A stretch of DNA of 64,000 nt from Kineococcus gynurae (GCF_050871315.1 NZ_JBJLRE010000026.1), one strand, 5' to 3'. Numbered from the stretch's first letter, positions 46,059 to 54,631 are shown. The notes: generated by a model not told the origin, from the letters alone. Program-made: numbers and translations.

Positions 46059-46334
46059 TCAGAGGGCGTCGAGCAGGCGTCCCTTGACCGGGGTCCACCC
46101 CCGGACGGTGCGCTGCTCGACCAGACCCTCGGCGACGAAGGGGTCCGCGTCCAGGGTGGCCTCGACGGCCGCCGCGTCGGCGTCCTCGAAGATCAGGACC
46201 GCACCGTCGTCGTCGGTGGGCCCGGAGAGCACCAGCGACCCCACCGTGCCCAGGAAGTCGCGGTGCGCGGGGCGCACCTCGTCCCGGCGGGCGGTGTCGG
46301 CGGAGTAGGCGTAGGTCACCACGAAGTACGGCAT
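46059..46334 (-). CDS. YciI-like protein
   Basis: 91 aa alpha-beta barrel of the YciI family, with the conserved RPAHRDFL His-Asp pair (His24, Asp26) proposed as the active site. Role unknown. Start ATG 46334 overlaps the end of the DUF559 gene by 19 bp; TAGCGT (46341-46346, minus strand) lies 6 bp before it inside that gene, so it probably has its own leaderless promoter. Confidence 0.88.
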   Translation of the reverse strand: MPYFVVTYAYSADTARRDEVRPAHRDFLGTVGSLVLSGPTDDDGAVLIFEDADAAAVEATLDADPFVAEGLVEQRTVRGWTPVKGRLLDAL

Positions 46335-47167
46335 GGCCGGACGCTACCGCGAGCGCCCCGTTCCCACATCGAGGCGATCCGCCCGAGGTACCAGTCCCGT
46401 TGCCGCAGCACCTGGTCGAAGGTGAACCGCAGCACCGAGAAGCCCCCCGCCAGCAGCTCCGCGTCCCGGCGACGGTCCTCGGCGAACTGCGCCGGGCCGG
46501 CGTGGAACGCGTACCCGTCCACCTCCACCACCAGCCACCCGCCCAGCAGGAGGTCCACCCGTCCGGCCGGCTGCTGCACCTGCTGGGTCCGCACCGGGTA
46601 CCCCGCGTCGAGGAGGTCGAGGCGGGCCACGCTCTCCAGCGCCGAACCGCTGCCGGGGTCGACCAGAGGGGCCAGGCCTCTCGCCGGGTCCCGGCGGTTG
46701 AGGGCGTCCGCCGCGGACCGGAGCTCGTCGACCGTGAGGGCCCCGGTGCGCAGCGCGCTGTCCGCGGGCACCAGCGCCGTCCGTCGCGGCAGGCAGCGGA
46801 AGCAGTCCAGGACGGTGTCGAGGACCGTCGTCCGCCCGTCGAGACCGCCCCGCGCGCGCCGATGGACGGTGGCCGACGGCCAGTCCCGGCGCGAGCCCCG
46901 CGGGGCGGTGACGTGCACCCGGCCCGGCGGGTCGATCAGGTCCAGCTCCCAGGCGGCGGCCGCCGAGTGGCAGGAGAGCACCCCGGCCACCGCGGTCCCG
47001 GCCAGGACCTCCGGGCCGCAGCCGGGGAGGGCGAGCAGGCCGGGCTGCGGTCGGGTCAGTTCCCCGGCCTGGACGGCCCGCCTCACCTGCCACGCGGAGG
47101 CCAGCGCGACCAACCGCGACCAGCGTGCGGCACCGCCGCACACGGTGACCGCCTCGACCGCCTCCAC
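46316..47167 (-). CDS. DUF559-type endonuclease-fold protein
   Basis: 283 aa. The C-terminal third (about 195-270) has the very-short-patch-repair-like nuclease fold of DUF559: GSALESVARLDLLDAG, GRVDLLLGGWLVVEVDGYAFH and EDRRRDAELLAGGFSVLRFTFDQV, supplying the D, E-x-D and K/R-type active-site residues. The N-terminal part (LVALASAWQVRRAVQAGEL, then PGLLALPG) is the small winged-helix-like region commonly found with DUF559 in actinobacteria and resembles AbiEi antitoxin N-termini. No toxin partner is adjacent. Function unknown. The GTG start at 47167 has weak initiation signals. Confidence 0.82.
   Translation of the reverse strand: MEAVEAVTVCGGAARWSRLVALASAWQVRRAVQAGELTRPQPGLLALPGCGPEVLAGTAVAGVLSCHSAAAAWELDLIDPPGRVHVTAPRGSRRDWPSATVHRRARGGLDGRTTVLDTVLDCFRCLPRRTALVPADSALRTGALTVDELRSAADALNRRDPARGLAPLVDPGSGSALESVARLDLLDAGYPVRTQQVQQPAGRVDLLLGGWLVVEVDGYAFHAGPAQFAEDRRRDAELLAGGFSVLRFTFDQVLRQRDWYLGRIASMWERGARGSVRPCRTSW
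46335..46346 (-). promoter_or_regulatory. Leaderless-type -10 box of yciI-like gene
   Basis: TAGCGT on the minus strand (46346-46341), 6 bases, then ATG 46334. The box overlaps the last codons of the upstream gene. Confidence 0.5.
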
Positions 47168-47288
47168 GGGGTCGAAGCCTGCCGCCGCGGCGGCTCGTCA
47201 CGCTGCGGTGCTGTGGACGACGGCGGTCCATCGCCAGCGCTCGCGGAAGGGCCCGACCTCGGGTCACGCGCGGTGACCGCCGCGGGGG

Positions 47289-48743
47289 TCAGGGGCCGAA
47301 GTGGCCGGCGAGCCGGTCGCGCATGGCCGCGCTCGCGGTGTTCAGACCGACGATCTCGACACGCTTGCCCCGGGCGGCGTACTTCGTCTCCACCGCGTCC
47401 AGGGCGGCGACCGTGGAGGCGTCCCACACGTGGGACTCGCTAAGGTCGAGGACGACCTCGGCGGGGTCGTCTACGTAGTCGAACTGCGAGACCAGGTCGT
47501 TAGAGGAGGCGAAGAACAACTCGCCCCGCACGGTGTAGGTGCGCCGGCCGTCCACGACAGGCCCGCCGACGACCTCGACCAGGGTGGCGACCCGGCGGGC
47601 GAACAGGACGGCGGCGGTGATGACCCCGACCCCCACCCCGATCGCCAGGTTGTGGGTCAGCAACGTGGCGACCACCGTCACCAGCATCACGGTGGTCTCG
47701 CTGCGGGGCATGCGCCGCAGCGTCGCGGGCTTCACCGAGTGCCAGTCGAACGCCCCGAACGAGACCATGATCATGATGGCCACGAGGGCCGCCATGGGGA
47801 TCGCGGCGACCACGTCGCCCAGGCCCAGGACGAGGGCCAGCAGGAAGGCCCCGGCCAGGAACGTGGACAGCCGGGTGCGGGCCCCGGAGATGCGGACGTT
47901 GATCATGGTCTGCCCGATCACCGCGCACCCGCCCATGCCGCCGAAGACCCCGGTCACCAGGTTGGCGACGCCCTGGCCCCAGGACTCCCGGACCTTGTCC
48001 GAGCGGGTGTCGGTGATCTCGTCGACCAGGGAGGCGGTCAGCAACGACTCGAGCAGGCCGACCACGGCCATCCCCAGCGCGTACGGGGCGATGATCTGCA
48101 GGGTGGCCCAGGTCAGGGGCACGTCGGGCAGTCCCGGCACGGGCAGGCTGGTCGGCAGCTCGCCCTGGTCCCCGACGTCGGGCAGGTCCAGCCCGAGGGC
48201 GAGCCCGAACGCGGCCACGACCGCGACCGCGACGAGCGGGGCCGGAACGGCGGTGGTCACCCGGGGGAAGAAGATGATCACGAGCACCCCGAGGGCCACG
48301 GCCGGGTACACCGTCCAGGTCACCCCGGTCAGGTACGGCAGCTGGGCCGAGGCGATGAGGATGGCCAGGGCGTTCACGAACCCGGTCATGACGCTGCGCG
48401 GGACGAACTTCATCAGGCGGGCGACCCCGAGCAGCCCGAGCACGACCTGGAAGATCCCCGCCAGCAGCACGGTCGCGATCAGGTAGTCCACCCCGTGCTC
48501 CCGCGCGACCGGGGCGACGACGAGCGCGACCGCCCCGGTGGCGGCCGAGATCATCGCCGGACGGCCACCGACGATCGAGATCGAGATGGCCATCGTCACC
48601 GAGGCGAACAGCCCGAGCCGCGGGTCGACCCCGGCGATGATCGAGAAGGAGATGGCCTCCGGGATGAGCGCCAGCGCGACGACGAGGCCGGCCAACGCCT
48701 CTCGGCGCAGGACGGCGGGGGTCCATCGGGTAGCAGCGGGCAC
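47289..48743 (-). CDS. SulP family anion transporter with STAS domain
   Basis: 484 aa, 10-12 predicted membrane helices then a C-terminal STAS domain (about 385-480: YTVRGELFFASSNDLVSQF, VVLDLSESHVWDASTVAALDAVETKYA). Family signals: LAGLVVALALIPEAISFSIIAGVDP in TM1-2 and FGGMGGCAVIGQTMINVRISGARTRLST. Carries sulfate, bicarbonate or another anion; substrate not inferable. GTG 48743 with a weak ribosome site. Confidence 0.92.
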   Translation of the reverse strand: MPAATRWTPAVLRREALAGLVVALALIPEAISFSIIAGVDPRLGLFASVTMAISISIVGGRPAMISAATGAVALVVAPVAREHGVDYLIATVLLAGIFQVVLGLLGVARLMKFVPRSVMTGFVNALAILIASAQLPYLTGVTWTVYPAVALGVLVIIFFPRVTTAVPAPLVAVAVVAAFGLALGLDLPDVGDQGELPTSLPVPGLPDVPLTWATLQIIAPYALGMAVVGLLESLLTASLVDEITDTRSDKVRESWGQGVANLVTGVFGGMGGCAVIGQTMINVRISGARTRLSTFLAGAFLLALVLGLGDVVAAIPMAALVAIMIMVSFGAFDWHSVKPATLRRMPRSETTVMLVTVVATLLTHNLAIGVGVGVITAAVLFARRVATLVEVVGGPVVDGRRTYTVRGELFFASSNDLVSQFDYVDDPAEVVLDLSESHVWDASTVAALDAVETKYAARGKRVEIVGLNTASAAMRDRLAGHFGP

Positions 48744-48837
48744 GACGGGGTCCGTTCGGTCGGGCGGGGGGCCGCGAGGCCAAGAGAAGACTGAGAGAGC
48801 GTCTCAGACCGCGGTCGACTCTACCCTTACGTGAGGT

Positions 48838-48850
48838 TAGGGTTCGGCGC
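48838..48850 (+). promoter_or_regulatory. Leaderless-type -10 box of acyltransferase gene
   Basis: TAGGGT (48838-48843), 7 bases, then GTG 48851. No Shine-Dalgarno sequence. Confidence 0.5.
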
Positions 48851-49972
48851 GTGGCCATTCTCCAGTCCCCTCGCCCCGAGAGTCTCGGTCTCCGGCAGAA
48901 GACCACTCTCGGTGGCGCTTTCGACCCGAAGCACAACAGCCTCGGGTGGTTGCGACTGCTGCTCGCAGCCGTGGTGGCCGTCACCCACACGCTCCAGCTG
49001 AGCACCGGGCACCAGCCCTCGCTCGGCTCTACGCAGCTCGGCGCCCTGGCCGTCGACGCGTTCTTCGTCGCCAGCGGATTCCTCGTCGCAGCCAGCGCCC
49101 TGCGGCTGTCGGCCCCGCGCTACGTCTGGCACCGGTTCCTACGGATCGCGCCCGCCTTCTACCTCTGCCTGGTCCTCACCGCGCTCGTCGTGGCGCCCGC
49201 CCTCGCCGTGCTCAACGGGGCACCGGCCCGTTCCGTGCTCGACGGCCCGGCACCGGCGATCACCTTCGTCACCGACAACGCCGCTCTGCTCGTCCGACAG
49301 TTCGAGATCACGATGCCGCCCGGCACCCCCGGCGACGGCGTGATGAACGGGGCGCTCTGGACCCTCTTCTACGAGGCCTGCTGCTACGCGCTGGTCCTGG
49401 GCCTCGCGGTGGTCGGCGTCCTGCGGCGCCGGCGCGCGCTGGTCCTGGTCCTGACCCTCGCGGTGTGGGCGGCGACCGTCGCCAACGCGGCGGGCTACGA
49501 GGTGGTCGGGCAGGAGAACCTGCTCCGCCTGGTCTTCGTGTTCCTGCTCGGGGTGCTCGGGCACCTCTACGCCGACCGGGTCCCCGTCCGGGCAGGGGTG
49601 GCCCTCACCGCGCTCGGCGTCCTCCTGGCGAGCCTGCTGCTCTTCGACGACTACCGGGTGCTGGGCGCCCCGGCAGCGGCCTACCTGCTGCTGTGGGCGA
49701 TGGTCGCGCTGCCGCTGCGCCGGCAGCCCCGCGACGACCTCTCCTACGGCATGTACATCTACCACTGGCCCGTGGCGGTGCTCCTGCTCAGCACCCCGTT
49801 CGCCGAGCTGCCGACCCCACTGGTGGTGCTCGGCGTGCTGGTCGCGGCGGCGGGGGTCGCCCTGGTCTCGTGGCGCTGCGTCGAGAACCCTGCCCTGCAA
49901 CTGAAGTCGGCCCGGTTCCCCTTCTCGGGGAACCGGACCGACGACCGGGCGCAGGCGCGACTCAGCCGGTGA
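48851..49972 (+). CDS. Acyltransferase 3 family membrane protein
   Basis: 373 aa, about 10 predicted membrane helices. HNSLGWLRLLLAAVVAVTHTLQL with the conserved His, FFVASGFLVAASALR, YVWHRFLRIAPAFYLCL and SYGMYIYHWPVAVLL are acyltransferase 3 hallmarks (OafA-like O-acetylation of cell-surface sugars). The stop overlaps the end of the convergent DprE1-like gene by 11 bp. Probably modifies an exopolysaccharide or wall glycan. Confidence 0.9.
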   Translation: MAILQSPRPESLGLRQKTTLGGAFDPKHNSLGWLRLLLAAVVAVTHTLQLSTGHQPSLGSTQLGALAVDAFFVASGFLVAASALRLSAPRYVWHRFLRIAPAFYLCLVLTALVVAPALAVLNGAPARSVLDGPAPAITFVTDNAALLVRQFEITMPPGTPGDGVMNGALWTLFYEACCYALVLGLAVVGVLRRRRALVLVLTLAVWAATVANAAGYEVVGQENLLRLVFVFLLGVLGHLYADRVPVRAGVALTALGVLLASLLLFDDYRVLGAPAAAYLLLWAMVALPLRRQPRDDLSYGMYIYHWPVAVLLLSTPFAELPTPLVVLGVLVAAAGVALVSWRCVENPALQLKSARFPFSGNRTDDRAQARLSR

Positions 49973-51365
49973 CGAGCCGCAGTCGGCGCGACTGGTCGGA
50001 GGCGAAGATGCGCTCCGGGTCGACCTCGTCGCGCACCCGACGCCACTCCGGCAGACGCGGGTACATGGCGGCGAACCGGTCCGCGGTCGTCCGGGAGTCC
50101 TTGGCCAGGTAGAGCCGGCCACCCGCGTCGAGCACCATCTCGTCGAGGGTGTCGCACAGCTTGTCCAGGCCCGGCTTGACCGGCAGGTCGACGGCCAGCG
50201 TCCACCCCTTGCGGGGGAACGACAGCGGGGCGTCGTTCGCGTCCCCGAACCGCTTGAGCACGTTCAGAGCCGAGATGTGCCCCGACTCGACGATGGCCTC
50301 CATGCTGGTCCGCAGCAGGTCGGTGCGCTCGAAGGGCACCACGAACTGGTACTGCAGGAAACCCCGCGGACCGTAGGCCCGGTTCCACTCCGCGAACAGG
50401 TCGAGCAGGTGGTAGAACTGCGTGATGTTCTGCACCACACCGGATTTGGTCTTGGACTTGCGGTAGTAGAACTCGTTCAACGCCTTCGCGGTCAGCTTGT
50501 TCAGCATCCCGGGCGGGAAGACGTCGGGGAACGTGGCGAGCTGCGGGGCCTCGAACTTCAGTGGGTCCTTGCGCAGCTCCGGCGGCAGGTCGGACAGCTT
50601 GGCCGAGGAACCCCGCAGCAGGAAGCCGCGGCCCATGTGCTCGCCCTTGGTGACCGAGTCGAACCACGTCTTGGAGTACGTGTAGTTCTCGTCGTTGTGC
50701 TGCAGGCGTTCGAGCATGTCGTCGAAGTCCGGGGTCTGCTCGACGTCGGCGATGAAGTAGGACGTCTCGACCCGGTCGAGGCGGATCTTGGCCCGCAGCA
50801 CGATGCCGGTCAGGCCCATGCCCCCGGTGGTCGCCAGGAACAGCTCGCGCTCGGGGCCGTCCGGGGTCAGGGTCCGGACCTGGCCGTCGGCGGTCAGCAG
50901 GTCCATCGACAGCACGTGCCGGGTGAAGGTGCCCTGGGTGTGGTGGTTGCCCCCGTGGATGTCGGCGCCGATCGCCCCGCCGACCGTGACCTGCCGGGTG
51001 CCGGGAAGGACCGGGACCCAGAGCCCGAGGGCGACGGCCGCGCGCAGCAGCTTGTCCAGGGACACCCCGGCGTCGACGTCGGCCCAGGCCCCGTCGACGT
51101 CGATGTGGTGGATGCGGTTCAGGGCGCTCATGTCCACGACCAGGCCGCCGGCGTTCTGCGCCGGGTCGCCGTAGCTGCGCCCGAGGCCGCGGGCGATGAC
51201 CCCGCGCGGTCCGGCGGTGCGCACCACCTCGGCGATGAGGTCGACGTCGGGGGTGGAGAGCACCGTCGCCGTGGTCGGCGCCGTGCGCCCCCACCCGGTC
51301 AGCCGCCGCGTCGAGGTGCCGCTGGGCGGGGTGGACGTCGTCGATGCTCGGGTCAGGATGGCCAC
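49962..51365 (-). CDS. dprE1: DprE1-like decaprenylphosphoryl-beta-D-ribose oxidase
   Basis: 467 aa FAD oxidase of the VAO fold; DprE1 is about 461 aa. FAD domain (about 30-210) with GLGRSYGDPAQNAGG and LPGTRQVTVGGAIGADIHGGNHH; C-terminal ALO domain with NITQFYHLLDLFAEWNRAYG and LYLAKDSRTTADRFAAMYPRL. In mycobacteria DprE1 and DprE2 epimerise decaprenylphosphoryl ribose to arabinose for wall arabinan. The residue matching Mtb Cys387 is Ala391 (WTLAVDLPV). dprE2 is not in the window. The GTG start at 51365 is backed by a -10 box 6 bp upstream. Confidence 0.87.
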   Translation of the reverse strand: MAILTRASTTSTPPSGTSTRRLTGWGRTAPTTATVLSTPDVDLIAEVVRTAGPRGVIARGLGRSYGDPAQNAGGLVVDMSALNRIHHIDVDGAWADVDAGVSLDKLLRAAVALGLWVPVLPGTRQVTVGGAIGADIHGGNHHTQGTFTRHVLSMDLLTADGQVRTLTPDGPERELFLATTGGMGLTGIVLRAKIRLDRVETSYFIADVEQTPDFDDMLERLQHNDENYTYSKTWFDSVTKGEHMGRGFLLRGSSAKLSDLPPELRKDPLKFEAPQLATFPDVFPPGMLNKLTAKALNEFYYRKSKTKSGVVQNITQFYHLLDLFAEWNRAYGPRGFLQYQFVVPFERTDLLRTSMEAIVESGHISALNVLKRFGDANDAPLSFPRKGWTLAVDLPVKPGLDKLCDTLDEMVLDAGGRLYLAKDSRTTADRFAAMYPRLPEWRRVRDEVDPERIFASDQSRRLRLVTG

Positions 51366-51377
51366 GCGGGGAGCCTA
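51366..51377 (-). promoter_or_regulatory. Leaderless-type -10 box of dprE1-like gene
   Basis: TAGGCT on the minus strand (51377-51372), 6 bases, then GTG 51365; no ribosome site. Confidence 0.55.
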
Positions 51378-51453
51378 CGCGCCAGGTCGGACACGGGCCG
51401 ACCCACGGGCGACCGGCGGGCGTCCCGCGGTGGCGGTGGCAGACTCGGGACCC

Positions 51454-52125
51454 GTGAGCGCTGAGTCGAAGACCTGGACCCGGGCCGACGTCGCCCGCCT
51501 CGTGGACCACACCCTGCTGAAGCCCGAGGCCACCGCCGCCGACGTCGAGGGGCTGCTCGAGGAGGCCCGCACGCTGGGCGTCCTGGCCGTCTGCGTCTCC
51601 CCCTCGATGCTGCCCGTGGCCGGGGAGGGGCTGGTCGTCGCGACCGTCGCGGGGTTCCCCTCGGGCAAGCACGCCTCCGCGGTCAAGGCGGCCGAGGCGG
51701 CCCGGGCGGTCGAGGACGGCGCCGACGAGGTCGACATGGTCATCGACGTCGGGGCCGCGCTGGCCGGGGAGACCGACGCCGTGCGCGCCGACGTCGCCGC
51801 GGTCCGGGCGGCCGCCCCCGCCCCGACGGTGCTCAAGGTGATCGTCGAGTCGGCGGCCCTGCCCGACGACGTGCTGGTCGCGGTCTGCCGGGCCGCCGAG
51901 GAGGCGGGGGCCGACTTCGTCAAGACCTCCACCGGCTTCCACCCCGCGGGCGGGGCCAGCGAGCACGCGGTCCGGTTGATGGCCGAGACCGTCGGCGGCC
52001 GGCTCGGGATCAAGGCCAGCGGCGGCATCCGCACCACCGAGGCGGCCCTGGCCATGCTCGAGGCCGGGGCGACCCGCCTCGGCCTGTCCGGATCCGCGGC
52101 GGTCCTCGCGGGCCTGCCGGACTGA
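51454..52125 (+). CDS. deoC: Deoxyribose-phosphate aldolase
   Basis: 223 aa class I aldolase cleaving 2-deoxyribose-5-phosphate to glyceraldehyde-3-phosphate and acetaldehyde. VDHTLLKPEAT at the N-terminus, VATVAGFPSGKH, VLKVIVES with the Schiff-base Lys, DFVKTSTGF and GIKASGGIRT with the second Lys. GTG 51454 follows CAGACT and 8 bases without a ribosome site. The HAD gene follows after 11 bp. Confidence 0.96.
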   Translation: MSAESKTWTRADVARLVDHTLLKPEATAADVEGLLEEARTLGVLAVCVSPSMLPVAGEGLVVATVAGFPSGKHASAVKAAEAARAVEDGADEVDMVIDVGAALAGETDAVRADVAAVRAAAPAPTVLKVIVESAALPDDVLVAVCRAAEEAGADFVKTSTGFHPAGGASEHAVRLMAETVGGRLGIKASGGIRTTEAALAMLEAGATRLGLSGSAAVLAGLPD

Positions 52126-52136
52126 GAGGAACCCCC

Positions 52137-52928
52137 ATGAGCGACGACTCCCCCCAGCGGCACGAGATCGAGTGCTGGCTGACCGACATGGACGGCGTCC
52201 TCGTCCACGAGAACCACGCCCTGCCCGGGGCGGCCGAGTTCCTGCAGCGGCTGGTCGACGCGAGCCGCCGGTTCCTGGTGCTCACCAACAACTCGATCTT
52301 CACCCCGCGCGACCTCGCGGCGCGGTTGTCCCGCAGCGGCATCACCGTGCCCGAGGAGTGCATCTGGACCTCGGCCCTGGCCACGGCCGACTTCCTGTCC
52401 CGCCAGCTCCCGCAGGGGTCCGCCTACGTGATCGGGGAGTCCGGGCTGACCACGGCGCTGCACGAGGCCGGCTTCATCATGACCGACACCGATCCCGACT
52501 ACGTGGTGCTCGGCGAGACCCGCACCTACTCCTTCGAGGCCATCACCAAGGCGATCCGCCTGGTCGAGAAGGGGGCGCGGTTCATCGCCACCAACCCCGA
52601 CGCCACCGGACCCTCGGCGGAGGGTTCCCTGCCCGCCACCGGTTCCGTGGCCGCGCTCATCACCCGGGCGACGGGCGCCGAGCCGTACTTCGTCGGCAAG
52701 CCCAACCCGATGATGTTCCGCTCGGCCATGAACCGGATCGAGGCGCACTCGGAGACCACGGCCATGATCGGCGACCGCATGGACACCGACGTCGTCGCCG
52801 GCATCGAGGCCGGGTTGCGCACCTTCCTCGTCCTCACCGGTTCCACCCGGGCCGAGCAGGTCGACCGTTTCCCGTTCCGACCGCACCGGGTGGTCGACGG
52901 GATCGGCGACCTGGTCGACCTGGTCTGA
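52137..52928 (+). CDS. HAD-IIA hydrolase (NagD/phosphoglycolate-phosphatase-like)
   Basis: 263 aa. HAD motif I LTDMDGVLVHEN (nucleophile and acid Asp), motif II VLTNNS, motif III/IV GKPNPMMF and MIGDRMDTDVVAGIEAG; the C2 cap with its NPD (ATNPDATGPSAEG) is NagD-like. Dephosphorylates nucleotides or sugar phosphates; substrate unknown. Cotranscribed with deoC, with a GAGAGGA ribosome site before ATG. Confidence 0.93.
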   Translation: MSDDSPQRHEIECWLTDMDGVLVHENHALPGAAEFLQRLVDASRRFLVLTNNSIFTPRDLAARLSRSGITVPEECIWTSALATADFLSRQLPQGSAYVIGESGLTTALHEAGFIMTDTDPDYVVLGETRTYSFEAITKAIRLVEKGARFIATNPDATGPSAEGSLPATGSVAALITRATGAEPYFVGKPNPMMFRSAMNRIEAHSETTAMIGDRMDTDVVAGIEAGLRTFLVLTGSTRAEQVDRFPFRPHRVVDGIGDLVDLV

Positions 52929-52944
52929 GGGCGGGCCCGCTCAG
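52925..52944. terminator. Compact hairpin over two convergent stop codons
   Basis: CTGAG-g-GCGGGCCCGC-TCAG is a near-perfect palindrome that includes the stop codon of the HAD gene (52926-52928) and of the convergent lipoprotein gene (52941-52943). Likely a bidirectional terminator in a 12-bp intergenic space. Confidence 0.55.
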
Positions 52945-54005
52945 CCGACCACGGCCTGCGGTGAGTCCCCCGCCAGCGCGGCGGCCAGGTGCGGGACGAG
53001 GCGGTCCACGACGTACTTCTGCGACAACGGGGTCAGGAAGTACACCGCTCCCGAGAGGACGTCGTCGGCGAACACGGTCCGCCCGCCCCGGACCGCGTCG
53101 AGGGTCCGCATCGTCCCGAAGTCGAGCAGGACGGGGATGTTCTCGGCGCTCTCGGCGGCCACCACGACCACGTCGGCGTCGAGGAGGTCGGTGCGTTCAC
53201 CGGAGATCAGGGCCTGCTGCCCCTCCTGCTCCGCGTAGGCCTCCAGACCCGGGGTGATGCGGAACCCGAGCTCGGTCAGGAAGTCGGTGTTCACGCCGTC
53301 GGGGTAGACGTAGAGGTTGTTGTCCCACGGGGCGCCCTGGGTGAAGGTCGCCGTGCGGCCGGCGAAGCCGGGGTTGGCGGCCCGGGCGGCGGCGTAGTGC
53401 TCCTCCACGCCCGCGATCAACGCCTCCCCCGCCGCCGAGCGACCGAGGGCACGCGCGATCTGACGGGTCTGGTCGCGCCAGGGGGCGGAGTACCGGTCGG
53501 AGCCGGTGAGACTGGTGACGGTGGGGGCGATGGCCGAGAACGTCGCCCAGTCCTGCTCGTCCATCCCCGCGTTGGTCCCGACGATCAGGTCGGGGGCGAG
53601 TGCGGCGACGGCCTCGAACGAGAACCCGTCCTCCTGGGACAGGACCGTGGGGCGGGCCTCGCCGAGGAGCCCGCGGGCCCACGGCCAGACGGCGGAGGGC
53701 TGCTCGGCGTACCACTCGGTGACCCCCACGGGGACGACCCCGAGCTCGAGCAGGACGTCCTGCTCGGTCAGGCCCACCGAGACCACCCGTCGCGGCTCGG
53801 ACGGGACCACCGTGCGGCCGTACTGGTGCTCCACGGTGACCGGGAACGCGTCGGTCGGCCCCGCCCCGCCGCCCCCGCCGACCGCGGCCGTCGCGTCGGC
53901 CGTGGCCGCCCCGGACCCGGCGTCCCCGCACCCGGCGAGGACCGCCAGTCCGGCCAGGGAGGGGAGGGCGCCCAGCAGGGCACGGCGGGGCATGGTGGTG
54001 ATCAT
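52941..54005 (-). CDS. Iron-siderophore ABC transporter substrate-binding lipoprotein
   Basis: 354 aa. Lipoprotein signal peptide with lipobox LAGC at about residue 26 after a short basic N-terminus and Leu/Ala-rich core. Periplasmic-binding type III fold (FepB/FhuD class): RRVVSVGLTEQDVLLELGVVPVG, SFEAVAALAPDLIVG, FSAIAPTV, and a C-terminal LSQKYVVDRLVPHLAAAL. Binds ferric siderophore outside the membrane. No permease or ATPase gene is adjacent, so it is an orphan receptor here. A DtxR/IdeR box lies 6 bp upstream, so it should be iron-repressed. Confidence 0.92.
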   Translation of the reverse strand: MITTMPRRALLGALPSLAGLAVLAGCGDAGSGAATADATAAVGGGGGAGPTDAFPVTVEHQYGRTVVPSEPRRVVSVGLTEQDVLLELGVVPVGVTEWYAEQPSAVWPWARGLLGEARPTVLSQEDGFSFEAVAALAPDLIVGTNAGMDEQDWATFSAIAPTVTSLTGSDRYSAPWRDQTRQIARALGRSAAGEALIAGVEEHYAAARAANPGFAGRTATFTQGAPWDNNLYVYPDGVNTDFLTELGFRITPGLEAYAEQEGQQALISGERTDLLDADVVVVAAESAENIPVLLDFGTMRTLDAVRGGRTVFADDVLSGAVYFLTPLSQKYVVDRLVPHLAAALAGDSPQAVVG

Positions 54006-54010
54006 GCAGC

Positions 54011-54029
54011 GGAGGTTAGCCTAACCTCA
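54011..54029 (-). promoter_or_regulatory. DtxR/IdeR iron box
   Basis: The plus-strand bases match the consensus TTAGGTTAGSCTAACCTAA at 16 of 19 positions, with a perfect 17-bp palindrome GAGGTTAG-C-CTAACCTC at 54012-54028. It overlaps a TAGGCT -10 box on the minus strand, so bound regulator would block the promoter. Confidence 0.85.
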
Positions 54030-54038
54030 GCCAGACCG

Positions 54039-54314
54039 TCACCCCCATCCGAGCGCGTGCAGCCGCTCGTCGTCGATGCCGAAGTGGTGGGCGATCTCGT
54101 GCACGACGGTCGTCCGCACCTCGGCGACCACCTCGGCCCGGTCGGCGCAGATCGCGAGGGTGGGGTGGCGGAAGACGGTGATGCGGTCCGGCAGCGCCAT
54201 CGCCGCCCACCCGTCGAACCGCTCGGTGAGCGGGGTCCCCTCGTACAGCCCGAGCAGGTCACCGGGGAGGTCGGCCGGGGGGTCGTCCTCGACCAGGACC
54301 ACGACGTTGTCCAT
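54039..54314 (-). CDS. Small metallopeptidase (DUF1025/zincin family)
   Basis: 91 aa from the first standard start. VVLVEDDPPADLPGDLLGLYEG and the zinc motif VVHEIAHHFGID (HExxH) define the family. The reading frame upstream of ATG 54314 encodes about 29 further residues (EEFEEAVADALDEIPPEL...) resembling the conserved family N-terminus, but contains no ATG, GTG or TTG. A CTG at 54401, overlapping the stop of the upstream gene, may be the real start, giving 120 aa. Function unknown. Confidence 0.8.
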   Translation of the reverse strand: MDNVVVLVEDDPPADLPGDLLGLYEGTPLTERFDGWAAMALPDRITVFRHPTLAICADRAEVVAEVRTTVVHEIAHHFGIDDERLHALGWG

Positions 54315-54397
54315 GACCCGGGCCAGCTCGGGCGGGATCTCGTCGAGGGCGTCGGCGACCGCCTCCTCGAACTCCTCCCGCCCGAGCTCCTCGGGCC

Positions 54398-54631
54398 TCA
54401 GGACGCCCGGGCCAGGAACATCCGCTCGGCGCCGCGGCCGAACCGGAGCCGCTCCACCGAGACGTGGTCGAGCACCGTGCGGCCGCTGCCGGCCACGATC
54501 TCGCCGACCACCCGGCGGCGGGCCTCCTCGGCGTCCCCGGCCCGGACGACGGTGCTGCTGACGACCGGGGACCCTTCGGGCGAGCCGGCACGGGTGCGGT
54601 GGCCCAGGACGTTCACGCGGTAGCGATCCAT
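54398..54631 (-). CDS. Hypothetical protein, 77 aa
   Basis: Not recognised. Begins MDRYRVNVLGHRTRAGSPEG, then alternating strand/helix pattern with VVRAGDAEEARRRVVGEIV and LDHVSVERLRFG; basic, soluble, no signal peptide. ATG 54631 is preferred to an upstream start by 27 bp because of the GC-rich, non-conserved extension. Lies between ybdD and the metallopeptidase gene on the same strand; 58 bp separates it from ybdD. Confidence 0.55.
   Translation of the reverse strand: MDRYRVNVLGHRTRAGSPEGSPVVSSTVVRAGDAEEARRRVVGEIVAGSGRTVLDHVSVERLRFGRGAERMFLARAS

Noticed and set aside
48831..48850. Iron box before the acyltransferase gene
   Set aside because: Only AGGTTAGG matches; the other half is absent. 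It fits a leaderless -10 box.
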